Positions 1-6,254 of a DNA stretch of 6,327 nt are shown one piece after another; the first letter of the stretch is position 1; each line of letters starts with the position of its first letter. Position numbers and translations under genes: made by a program. The stretch comes from Rhodocyclaceae bacterium (GTDB lineage: Bacteria; Pseudomonadota; Gammaproteobacteria; Burkholderiales; Rhodocyclaceae): assembly GCA_023253415.1 (NCBI GenBank), contig JALRGK010000029.1, positions 1 to 6,327 of the forward strand, written 5' to 3'. The notes under the pieces are model-generated. The model had not been told where the DNA came from. It saw only the letters and a program-made list of their open reading frames with translations, and did no database searches.

Positions 1-231
1 CGCAACGGTCGTGACTCGGAAGGTCGGCGCCTTGGTGTGAAGAAGTTCGGTGGCGAAGCGGTCGTGCCGGGCAACATCATCATTCGCCAGCGTGGCACGC
101 GCGTCCATCCGGGCGCCAATGTCGGCATGGGCAAGGATCACACCCTGTTCGCACTGATCGACGGCACGGTGAAGTTCACCGTTCGTGGCGAAAACAAGCG
201 CCGCACTGTCGTTATTCAGCCGGCACAGTAA
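1..231 (+). CDS. rpmA: 50S ribosomal protein L27, 5' end cut off by the window
   Basis: L27 is a large-subunit ribosomal protein whose N-terminal tail reaches towards the peptidyl transferase centre. Reading frame 1 is open from base 1 and encodes 76 residues before TAA. It opens with RNGRDSEGRRLGVKKFGG, which matches the L27 core after the usual first ten or so residues (MAHKKAGGST-like), so only the extreme N-terminus is missing. The blocks IIIRQRGTRVHPGANVGMGK and KDHTLFALIDGTVKF are diagnostic. An internal ATG at 37 is not the real start, because the L27 signature continues upstream of it. By general synteny rplU (L21) should lie just upstream, outside the window. A terminator follows the stop. 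Identification is very secure. Confidence 0.97.
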   Translation, partial: RNGRDSEGRRLGVKKFGGEAVVPGNIIIRQRGTRVHPGANVGMGKDHTLFALIDGTVKFTVRGENKRRTVVIQPAQ

Positions 232-243
232 TTCGTGTCAGGC

Positions 244-257
244 CGGGCACTTGCCCG
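244..257 (+). other. Small GC-rich hairpin between rpmA and obgE
   Basis: CGGGC (244-248) and GCCCG (253-257) can pair around the 4-base loop ACTT. It lies about 10 bases before the intrinsic terminator and has no U-tract of its own. It may protect the 3' end of the rpmA message or slow polymerase before the terminator. That role is inference. Confidence 0.4.
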
Positions 258-267
258 CCGGCACATT

Positions 268-301
268 AAAGCCCTATCCTCACCGGTAGGGCTTTTTCTT
301 T
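268..301 (+). terminator. Intrinsic terminator after rpmA
   Basis: AAAGCCCTA (268-276) pairs perfectly with TAGGGCTTT (287-295), and TC/GG at 277-278 and 285-286 can extend the stem. The loop is CTCACC. The stem runs directly into a T-rich tract ending near 301. This is a textbook Rho-independent terminator for the rplU-rpmA message. It ends only about 13 bases before the obgE ATG, so obgE must be reached by read-through or by a promoter overlapping this segment. Confidence 0.88.
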
Positions 302-313
302 AGCAGAGCAATT

Positions 314-1432
314 ATGAAATTTATTGATGAAGCGCGCATCGAAGTCATTGCCGGCAAAGGTGGCGATGGCTGTGCTGCATTCCGCCGCGAAAAGTATGTC
401 CCCCGGGGCGGCCCGAGCGGTGGCGATGGTGGCAAGGGCGGCAGCGTCTGGGCGGTCGCCGACCGCAACATCAACACGCTCGTCGAATACCGCTACACCC
501 GTAAGTTTCTGGCACGTAACGGCCAGAATGGCATGAGTGCCGAATGCTACGGCGCCGGCGCTGACGACATCACGCTGCGCATGCCGGTCGGCACCGTTAT
601 TTCTGATTACGAAACCGGCGTCGTACTGCACGACCTCAATGTCGACGGTAAAAAAGTCCTGGTTGCCCAGGGCGGTAAAGGCGGCCTCGGCAACATCCAC
701 TTCAAATCCAGCGTCAACCGCGCCCCACGTCAGTTTACGCGTGGCACGCTCGGCGAAGAGCGTATGCTCAAGCTGGAACTCAAGGTGCTGGCTGACGTCG
801 GCCTGCTCGGCCTACCTAACGCCGGCAAGAGCACTTTCATCCGTTCCGTGTCCGCCGCCAAACCCAAAGTCGCCGACTACCCCTTCACCACGCTGCACCC
901 CAATCTCGGCGTGGTGCGTACCGACGAGAACCGCAGCTTTGTCATCGCCGACATTCCCGGCGTGATCGAAGGCGCGGCGGAAGGTGCCGGCCTCGGCCAC
1001 CGCTTCCTGCGCCACCTGGCTCGTACGCGTTTGATCATGCACCTCGTCGATCTGGCACCCTTCGACCCCGAAGCCGATCCGGTTCACGATGCCATCGCCA
1101 TTGCCGCCGAACTGGAAAAGTATGACCCCACCCTGGCCGATAAACCACGCTGGCTCATTCTGAACAAACTGGATCTGATTCCCGAAGAGGAACGCCAGAA
1201 ACGCATCGACACCTTCCTGAAAAAATTCAAGAAGGCCGGCGGCCGTGCTGATCAGCATTTCTCCATTGCTGCCATTACCGGTGATGGCACCCGCCCGTTG
1301 ATCTTTGCCATTCAGGACGCCCTGGATGCCATGCCACCCGCCCTCCCCGTGCACACGGAAAACGATATCCGCGATGTGATGCCTGACGGCGAAACGGTTT
1401 ACATCGACGAAGACGAGGATGATGCATCGTGA
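314..1432 (+). CDS. obgE: Obg/CgtA GTPase, ribosome-associated
   Basis: ObgE is an essential cytoplasmic GTPase that binds the 50S subunit and links ribosome maturation to growth and stress. The 372-residue product has the normal architecture. An N-terminal Obg fold rich in glycine occupies about 1-158 (GKGGDGCAAFRREKYVPRGG near 14-33). The G domain follows, with G1 GLPNAGKST at 166-174, switch I PFTTLHPNLGV at 190-200, G3 DIPG at 213-216 and G4 NKLD at 284-287. The G5 region reads IAAITG at 318-323, where the family usually has ISALTG, so the serine is alanine here. A short acidic tail (DEDEDD) ends the protein, as in other proteobacterial Obg. Only a weak AGAG (305-308) precedes the ATG. 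The stop overlaps proB by four bases (GTGA), which suggests translational coupling. Confidence 0.97.
   Translation: MKFIDEARIEVIAGKGGDGCAAFRREKYVPRGGPSGGDGGKGGSVWAVADRNINTLVEYRYTRKFLARNGQNGMSAECYGAGADDITLRMPVGTVISDYETGVVLHDLNVDGKKVLVAQGGKGGLGNIHFKSSVNRAPRQFTRGTLGEERMLKLELKVLADVGLLGLPNAGKSTFIRSVSAAKPKVADYPFTTLHPNLGVVRTDENRSFVIADIPGVIEGAAEGAGLGHRFLRHLARTRLIMHLVDLAPFDPEADPVHDAIAIAAELEKYDPTLADKPRWLILNKLDLIPEEERQKRIDTFLKKFKKAGGRADQHFSIAAITGDGTRPLIFAIQDALDAMPPALPVHTENDIRDVMPDGETVYIDEDEDDAS
1415..1419 (+). promoter_or_regulatory. Shine-Dalgarno that supports the GTG start of proB
   Basis: GAGGA lies inside the 3' end of obgE, nine bases before the GTG at 1429. It supports that start for proB and re-initiation by ribosomes finishing obgE. 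Confidence 0.6.
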
Positions 1433-2559
1433 CGCAGAGCCAAGCCCGCCAACCCCTGGTGGATGCCCGCACACTGGTCGTCAAGATCGGTAGTGCGCTC
1501 ATTACCAACAACGGCACCGGCCTGGATCTTGACGCCATCAACAGCTGGGCACAGCAACTCGCGCAACTGATTGCGAGCGGCCGACGGGTACTGCTGGTCT
1601 CCTCGGGTGCCATCGCCTGCGGCATGCAGCAACTCGGTTGGCCCAAGCGCCCGGGAAGCATTCCCGAACTCCAGGCCGCGGCAGCTGTTGGCCAGATGGG
1701 GCTAGCACAAACCTATCAACAGGCTTTTGGCGCGCACGGCATCCGTACCGCCCAGATTCTGCTAACGCACGAAGATCTGGCGGACCGGACCCGTTACCTG
1801 AATGCCCGTGCCACCATCAGCACGCTGCTTGATCTGGGTGTGCTGCCCATCATCAATGAAAACGACACGGTCGCCACGGCAGAAATCCGCTTCGGTGACA
1901 ACGACACCCTGGGCGCCCTGGTGGCCAACCTGATCGAGGCCGATGCGCTGATCATCCTGACCGACCAGGAAGGCCTCTACACCGCTGACCCGCGTAAGGA
2001 TGCCAGCGCCACTCTGGTCAGCCTCGGCAACGCCGGCGATGAACAATACGAACAGATGGCTGGCGGCAGCGGCACCCATGTCGGCACCGGCGGCATGATT
2101 ACCAAAATCTGGGCCGCGAAACGGGCCGCCCGCAGCGGCGCCCATACCGTCATTGCCAGCGGTCGCACAGCCAATGCACTGCCGCGCCTGCTGGCAGGTG
2201 AGCTGTTGGGTACCCTGCTCGTGGCCAGCCAGCAACCCCTGGCCGCCCGCAAGCAGTGGTTGGCCGACCATCTGCAACTGGCTGGTCGCATTCAACTGGA
2301 TGCCGGTGCCAGCAAAGCCCTTCAGGCTGGCAGCAGTCTTCTGCCCGTCGGTGTGACGCGCGTGGATGGAGAATTCGAACGCGGCTCTGTCGTTGCCTGC
2401 CTCAACGAGGTCGGCGAAGAAATCGCTCGCGGCCTCATTAATTACGCCAGCAGCGAGGCCCGCCGCATTGCCGGCTGCCCGAGCAGTGAGATTGAAGCGC
2501 GTCTGGGCTATCTGGATTCGCCTGAACTCATTCACCGCGACAACCTCGTTCTCGTATGA
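1429..2559 (+). CDS. proB: Glutamate 5-kinase with C-terminal PUA domain
   Basis: ProB phosphorylates L-glutamate with ATP to give glutamyl 5-phosphate, the first step of proline synthesis, in the cytoplasm. The 376 residues form an amino-acid-kinase domain (about 14-270) and a PUA domain (about 286-376). Residues matching the E. coli active site are present with a constant offset of nine: K19 (VVKIGSALIT), S59 (VSSGAIACG), N143/D146 (NENDTVAT), N158 (FGDNDTLGA), T178/D179 (ILTDQEGLYTADPR) and K226 (GTGGMITK). The enzyme therefore looks intact and probably keeps the family's proline feedback inhibition; that last point is inferred from the family. The GTG start overlaps the obgE stop and has a Shine-Dalgarno. 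The stop overlaps the coaE start by ATGA. obgE-proB adjacency is common in proteobacteria. No proA is in the window. Confidence 0.97.
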   Translation: MTQSQARQPLVDARTLVVKIGSALITNNGTGLDLDAINSWAQQLAQLIASGRRVLLVSSGAIACGMQQLGWPKRPGSIPELQAAAAVGQMGLAQTYQQAFGAHGIRTAQILLTHEDLADRTRYLNARATISTLLDLGVLPIINENDTVATAEIRFGDNDTLGALVANLIEADALIILTDQEGLYTADPRKDASATLVSLGNAGDEQYEQMAGGSGTHVGTGGMITKIWAAKRAARSGAHTVIASGRTANALPRLLAGELLGTLLVASQQPLAARKQWLADHLQLAGRIQLDAGASKALQAGSSLLPVGVTRVDGEFERGSVVACLNEVGEEIARGLINYASSEARRIAGCPSSEIEARLGYLDSPELIHRDNLVLV

Positions 2560-3221
2560 GCGACGCGCTGACCATCGGACGTCCGCTGGTCATCCTGACC
2601 GGTGGGATCGCCACCGGCAAATCGTCTGTCGCAGAACGCTTGCGTGACCTCGGTATTGAGGTCATCGATACCGACCGCATTGCCCACGCGCTCACCGCGC
2701 CCGCAGGGGCGGCACTCTCCGACCTGCGCCAGGCATTTGGTGATGTCGTATTCAACGCCGATGGCACACTGAACCGAAGCGCCTTGCGCGACATCGTGTT
2801 TCACGACCCGGCGCAGAAAACCCGGTTGGAACAGATTCTGCACCCCATGATCCGGCGCGAAGCCATCAAGGCCATCGCGGCCGCAACCTCGCCTTATGTG
2901 GTTGCCGATGTACCACTCTTTGCCGAAACCGGCTTTCTCCGCGAGCAGGCGGACCGTGTTCTCGTCATCGATTGCCCGCCGGAGATCCAGAAACAACGCC
3001 TACTCACCCGCGGTGCCGTTCAGGGGTTGAACGAAGCCATTGCGGATCTGATGCTGCAGTCACAAGCCCCCAGAGAATCCCGGCTGGCGCTCGCCACCGA
3101 GGTCATTGACAACAGCGGCTTGCCTGCATCACGCGATGCACAGCTGGCGCAGATTCATCAGACCTATCTGGCCCTCGCCAATAGCCCTGAAAATCTCGAT
3201 AAAAACCGGGGCAGCATGTAA
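2556..3221 (+). CDS. coaE: Dephospho-CoA kinase
   Basis: CoaE phosphorylates the 3'-hydroxyl of the dephospho-CoA ribose, the last step of coenzyme A synthesis. The 221-residue product has the P-loop GGIATGKSS (16-24), the VIDTD substrate-site segment (37-41), ILHPMIRRE (94-102), the DVPLFAETG segment (118-126), and a lid followed by QSQAPRESRL (168-177) and VIDNSG (183-188). Length is normal, with a slightly extended C-terminus. The family usually has ADDVIDN, and here the segment reads ATEVIDN, a minor change outside the P-loop. The ATG shares its bases with the proB TGA (ATGA), so translation is probably coupled. No good Shine-Dalgarno is visible, which fits coupling. In many relatives coaE follows the type IV pilus genes pilBCD; here it follows proB. 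Confidence 0.96.
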   Translation: MSDALTIGRPLVILTGGIATGKSSVAERLRDLGIEVIDTDRIAHALTAPAGAALSDLRQAFGDVVFNADGTLNRSALRDIVFHDPAQKTRLEQILHPMIRREAIKAIAAATSPYVVADVPLFAETGFLREQADRVLVIDCPPEIQKQRLLTRGAVQGLNEAIADLMLQSQAPRESRLALATEVIDNSGLPASRDAQLAQIHQTYLALANSPENLDKNRGSM

Positions 3222-3246
3222 CAAATGCAACAAATAGGGCTATTAT
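3218..3246 (+). promoter_or_regulatory. Possible sigma-70-type promoter in front of zapD
   Basis: GTAACA (3218-3223, four of six consensus bases) and TATTAT (3241-3246, five of six) are separated by exactly 17 bases. They sit in the most AT-rich short stretch of the operon, at the coaE/zapD junction. If used, transcription would begin near 3253, downstream of the ATG at 3225. The message would then have to start zapD at a later codon such as GTG 3342. This is a sequence match only. Confidence 0.28.
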
Positions 3247-4091
3247 TTGAAGAATTGTCCGTTTCTGTGGCGACGCCTGTTGTCCCGGAAGCCGATATTG
3301 CCCTACCCGAGGTCGACTTAAAGACAACAACTGCCCATACCGTGCTGATCTACGAATATCCGCTGACCGAACGTATCCGTGCCCTGCTGCGCCTGGAGGA
3401 TCTGTTTGCGCGTATGGCGCACTATCTCGGTGCACCTGATATTCATGATCATCATGCGGCGCTCACCGTGCTGTTTGAAATTCTCGAAGTGGCCCGCCCG
3501 GACCTCAAGTCCGAACTGCTGCAGGAACTGGAGCGTCAGCGACAGGTCCTCACCGCCTTCCGTGATAACCCGAACATCTCTTCGGAGGCGCTGGATGCGG
3601 CACTCGATGAAATCAGCGAAGCGCTGAATCTGCTGCACGCATTGAGCGGCAAACTGGGTCAGCATCTGCGCGACAACGAGTGGCTCATTTCGGTCAAAAA
3701 CCGTTCGCTCATTCCGGGCGGCCTCAGCGAATTCGATATCCCGTCGTATCACCTCTGGCTGAATCAGCCAACGGCACAACGTCAGCGAGATCTGCAAACC
3801 TGGCTGGAGCCTTTCCTGCCACTTCGCGATGGCTTGGCCATTGTGTTACATCTACTGCGCGACAGCGGGATCCCGGAAGCTTATACGGCTAGCCGTGGCA
3901 GCTATCAACGCACGCTAGCGGGCGTCAATGCACAAATGCTGCGCATCCGTATTCACGATGCCATGATCACGCCGGAAACCAGCGCCAACAAATACGCTTT
4001 GAACCTGCGCTTCATGGAAACCGATTTCCATCAGCGTCCGCGCCAGGTTGAGCGCGACGTGCGCTTCGAACTTACTTTCTGCGCCATTTAA
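3225..4091 (+). CDS. zapD: Cell division protein ZapD (start uncertain)
   Basis: ZapD (DUF1342, YacF) binds the FtsZ C-terminal tail and bundles FtsZ filaments to strengthen the Z ring at midcell. From ATG 3225 the product is 288 residues. The family core starts only at residue 40 (VLIYEYPLTERIRALLRLED) and continues with FEILEVARPDLKSELLQELE, FRDNPNIS, GQHLRDNEWL, IPGGLSEFDIPSYHLW and a C-terminal beta-rich part ending near FELTFCAI. Known ZapD proteins normally begin at the MI-YEYP position. That position corresponds here to GTG 3342, which would give 249 residues, the usual size. The first 39 residues match nothing I recognise, and only 3 of the 13 codons after ATG 3225 end in G or C. Neither start has a good Shine-Dalgarno. 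I give the upstream start because it lies three bases after coaE, but GTG 3342 is a serious alternative. The function call is secure. Confidence 0.92.
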   Translation: MQQIGLLFEELSVSVATPVVPEADIALPEVDLKTTTAHTVLIYEYPLTERIRALLRLEDLFARMAHYLGAPDIHDHHAALTVLFEILEVARPDLKSELLQELERQRQVLTAFRDNPNISSEALDAALDEISEALNLLHALSGKLGQHLRDNEWLISVKNRSLIPGGLSEFDIPSYHLWLNQPTAQRQRDLQTWLEPFLPLRDGLAIVLHLLRDSGIPEAYTASRGSYQRTLAGVNAQMLRIRIHDAMITPETSANKYALNLRFMETDFHQRPRQVERDVRFELTFCAI

Positions 4092-4094
4092 CCT

Positions 4095-4283
4095 GTGAGC
4101 ACGACCGTCCCTTGTCCGCACTGCGGCGGCCCGGCGCTCTACGCGCCGGAAAACAAATGGCGCCCGTTCTGCTCCGAGCGCTGCAAAATGATTGACCTGG
4201 GTGCCTGGGCGAACGAATCGTACCGGATCCCGGTGCAGGAAAACGATCAGGGAATAACCGACGAGGCACCCCCCGAGCAGTAA
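4095..4283 (+). CDS. yacG: YacG-family zinc protein, DNA gyrase inhibitor
   Basis: YacG is a small zinc-finger protein (DUF329). In E. coli it binds the GyrB C-terminal region and blocks DNA binding by gyrase. The 62-residue product has the four zinc ligands C7-x2-C10 (CPHCGGP) and C26-x3-C30 (FCSERCK). The family blocks KWRPFCSERC and DLGAWANESYRIP follow, and then an acidic, probably disordered tail (DQGITDEAPPEQ). Length is typical. The start is GTG, three bases after the zapD stop, without a clear Shine-Dalgarno, so it probably depends on translation of zapD. coaE-zapD-yacG is a well-known conserved order. It is the last plus-strand gene before the convergent unit. Confidence 0.95.
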   Translation: MSTTVPCPHCGGPALYAPENKWRPFCSERCKMIDLGAWANESYRIPVQENDQGITDEAPPEQ

Positions 4284-4291
4284 ACTCCGAG

Positions 4292-5302
4292 TTACCAGCC
4301 GCGCATCATCGCCACACCTTGCGCGCCTTGGGCTTGCGCAATAGACACATCGGCCTGTGACATGCCACCAATCGCATACACCGGCAGCGCAACGCCCTCA
4401 ACCATCTGGGCAAAACCTTCCCAGCCTAAAGTCGATCCCTCTGGGTGCGTCGGCGTTGATTTCACGGCTCCCAGGATCACCGCATCCAGTCCCAGACTGC
4501 TGGCTTTGCGCAGTTCAGTGGGCGTGTGACATGAGGCGAATACCAAGGGCACATCAGGGCGGGCCGCGCAAGCCATGAGTGCTGCCGAGGTCAGATGCAC
4601 GCCATCGGCACCTTGCGCCATCGCTTCATCGACGCTGCCATTGAGCAGTACGTGGCCACCGTAGGCATGTACCAGATCTACCACCTGCCGCGTAAAGGTC
4701 TGGCGATCCGTATCGTTCATGGCCTTTTCACGTACTTGCACCAGACGTGGCCTGGCCCTTGCAATGCGGACAAGCTCTGTTGCAACCCCGACTTCTGCGG
4801 CCTGAGTAATGGCAAGGACAGGCGGTAAAGCCAGCGCCCGGAGAATCGGTGTATTCGCTGGCAACACCGGGCTCACTGGCATTGCATCCAGATCGCGGCC
4901 ACCGGCCATCGTGCCTGCATTCAACCAAACGGTACCGGTGTGCTCCAGAGGCTGCAGATCGCCTGTCCACGCGGTGACCCTGAAAAAACGGATTTCCACC
5001 CGCGCGTGCGGATACACAAAGTGGCGGGTCAACCAAGGTGTCATCGCCGTCACGGTGATCCCCAGTTCCTCCTGCAACTCACGCACCAATGCCTCGGCAA
5101 AGGTTTCGCCGGCTTCTACCTTGCCGCCAGGAAACTCCCAATAACCGGCATAGGCCTTGCCCGGCGGGCGTTGTGCCAGCAGATATTCCGTACCGCCCCC
5201 GGCACAATCCCGCACAATCACGGCGGCCGATACCCGCGTCAGCGCTGCTTCAATCTGCGCGCCGGACACCACCAGATTTTGACGCCGCGACTCTGCCGTC
5301 AT
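4292..5302 (-). CDS. Nudix hydrolase (MutT-like) fused to a ThiE/TenI-like domain
   Basis: This is a two-domain protein of 336 residues. The N-terminal Nudix domain (about 20-157) carries a complete Nudix box, G60-x5-E66-x7-R74-E75-L76-x-E78-E79-x-G81-I82. The preceding YAGYWEFPGG is typical of MutT enzymes that hydrolyse oxidised dGTP. The second domain (about 160-336) resembles thiamine-phosphate synthase/TenI: LVQVREK (187-193), VLLNGSVDEA, GADGVHL (231-237), ASCH (256-259), VILGAVKSTPTHP (275-287) and LPVYAIGGM (306-314). Thiamine-synthase residues are changed: the ND pair reads NG, the HLGQ-D segment reads HLTS, and the TK lysine is H286. It is thus unlikely to make thiamine phosphate. 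The start is ATG 5302, not an upstream codon, because it has a good Shine-Dalgarno and an ATGA overlap with the ATPase stop. Such fusions are known in beta- and gammaproteobacteria. Confidence 0.93.
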   Translation of the reverse strand: MTAESRRQNLVVSGAQIEAALTRVSAAVIVRDCAGGGTEYLLAQRPPGKAYAGYWEFPGGKVEAGETFAEALVRELQEELGITVTAMTPWLTRHFVYPHARVEIRFFRVTAWTGDLQPLEHTGTVWLNAGTMAGGRDLDAMPVSPVLPANTPILRALALPPVLAITQAAEVGVATELVRIARARPRLVQVREKAMNDTDRQTFTRQVVDLVHAYGGHVLLNGSVDEAMAQGADGVHLTSAALMACAARPDVPLVFASCHTPTELRKASSLGLDAVILGAVKSTPTHPEGSTLGWEGFAQMVEGVALPVYAIGGMSQADVSIAQAQGAQGVAMMRGW

Positions 5303-6231
5303 GCCGACTCCCCGCCGTGTCCGGCACGCTGACCGACCCAATCCCGTGCGAACTGTTCTGCAACACGCCCACTGCGCGAGCCACGGCCTACGGCCCAATT
5401 CAATGCATGCTGGCGCGCCTCGGCGATCTCGCGTTGCTCTAATCCGTAATGCGCCAGCCAACCATTCACAATATTCAAATAAGCCTCCTGGCTGAACGGA
5501 TAGAACGACAGCCAGAGGCCAAAGCGCTCCGACAGGGATATTTTTTCTTCAATCGCCTCGGCCGGATGCACTTCATCATCGACATGTTTTGTCGCCGCGT
5601 TTTCTGAAAAATACTCCGGCATCAGATGACGCCGGTTAGACGTGGCGTAAATCAGCACATTGTCCGGTACCGCCGACACGGAGCCATCGAGCACCGATTT
5701 CAGGGCGGTGTAACCTGCTTCGCCCGCTTCAAACGACAGGTCATCGCAAAACAGTATAAATTTTTCCGGGCGACCGGCGATCAACCCGACAATATCGGGA
5801 ATCTCCCGCAGATCATGCTTATCGATCTCGATCACACGCAGACCAACCTCCTGATAGCCCGTCAGCAGCGCACGCACCAGGGATGACTTGCCGCAGCCAC
5901 GAGCGCCGGTCATCAACACATTATTGGCCGGCCGGCCCGCCAGAAACTGTTCGGTGTTGGCAACGAGCCTCGCCTTCTGTTCATCGATATCGCGCAGATC
6001 GTTCAACTGCATCGTCGAAACTTTCGGCACCGCCACCAGGGTGCCGACACCCGATCGTTTGTTGACTACCCAGCGCCAGGCGGCTGCCGACCAATCAGGT
6101 TCCATGTCAGCCATTGGTGGCAACACCGCCTCTAATCGGGCGAGGACCGCTTCGGCACGCAACAACAGCACTGCCAGGGCATCCGCACCAGACAGGCCTT
6201 CTCTCGGTATACTTGAGGCGCTTTTATTCAT
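5299..6231 (-). CDS. DUF815-type AAA+ ATPase of unknown role
   Basis: This is a 310-residue P-loop ATPase of the DUF815 family; its cellular role is not established. Visible motifs are an N-terminal helical segment rich in Leu and Ala (about 16-38), then DLRDIDEQKARLVANTEQFL (78-97). Walker A is GARGCGKSS at 109-117, Walker B is ILFCDDLSF with D163/D164, and sensor 1 is IYATSNRRHL with N199. Near ISLSERFGLWLSFYPF, R236 could be the arginine finger. The C-terminal lid includes WAVGRGSRSGRVAEQFARDW. No signal peptide or membrane segment is seen. I chose ATG 6231 because family members begin close to the helical segment. An in-frame GTG at 6282 would add 17 residues without family support. GGAG lies 15 bases upstream of the ATG, too far for an ideal site. 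It is the first gene of the leftward pair with the Nudix-ThiE gene. In betaproteobacteria argJ and secA often flank this pair. Confidence 0.9.
   Translation of the reverse strand: MNKSASSIPREGLSGADALAVLLLRAEAVLARLEAVLPPMADMEPDWSAAAWRWVVNKRSGVGTLVAVPKVSTMQLNDLRDIDEQKARLVANTEQFLAGRPANNVLMTGARGCGKSSLVRALLTGYQEVGLRVIEIDKHDLREIPDIVGLIAGRPEKFILFCDDLSFEAGEAGYTALKSVLDGSVSAVPDNVLIYATSNRRHLMPEYFSENAATKHVDDEVHPAEAIEEKISLSERFGLWLSFYPFSQEAYLNIVNGWLAHYGLEQREIAEARQHALNWAVGRGSRSGRVAEQFARDWVGQRAGHGGESA
5308..5313 (-). promoter_or_regulatory. Shine-Dalgarno deciding the start of the Nudix-ThiE gene
   Basis: Read on the minus strand, GGGGAG lies five bases before ATG 5302, inside the last codons of the ATPase gene. 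It is the best ribosome-binding match in the window. It favours this start over any upstream in-frame start, which would overlap the ATPase gene extensively. Confidence 0.7.
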
Positions 6232-6254
6232 AGGTTTTTTTGATTGCTCCGGCC

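Noticed and set aside
812..1474. Long minus-strand open frame of 220 codons opposite obgE
   Set aside because: It mirrors the G+C-rich third positions of obgE, matches no family I know, has no plausible start context, and lies wholly over a secure gene.
1762..2535. Minus-strand open frame of 257 codons opposite proB
   Set aside because: Its length is explained by antisense reading of a G+C-rich gene. The Ala/Gly-rich product has no recognisable motif, while proB on the other strand has every catalytic residue.
4284..4297. Near-palindrome AACTCCGAGTT at the convergent stops as a bidirectional terminator
   Set aside because: The arms leave a one-base loop, which cannot form a hairpin, and there is no T-tract.
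5303..5461. In-frame upstream extension of the Nudix-ThiE gene by 53 codons
   Set aside because: The extra Arg-rich segment overlaps the conserved C-terminus of the ATPase and has no Nudix similarity. ATG 5302 has a Shine-Dalgarno and an ATGA overlap.
4292..6231. Nudix-ThiE plus AAA ATPase pair as an anti-phage or other new system
   Set aside because: Both are conserved housekeeping-type neighbours in proteobacteria. There are no mobile-element marks, no compositional shift and no effector-like partner.
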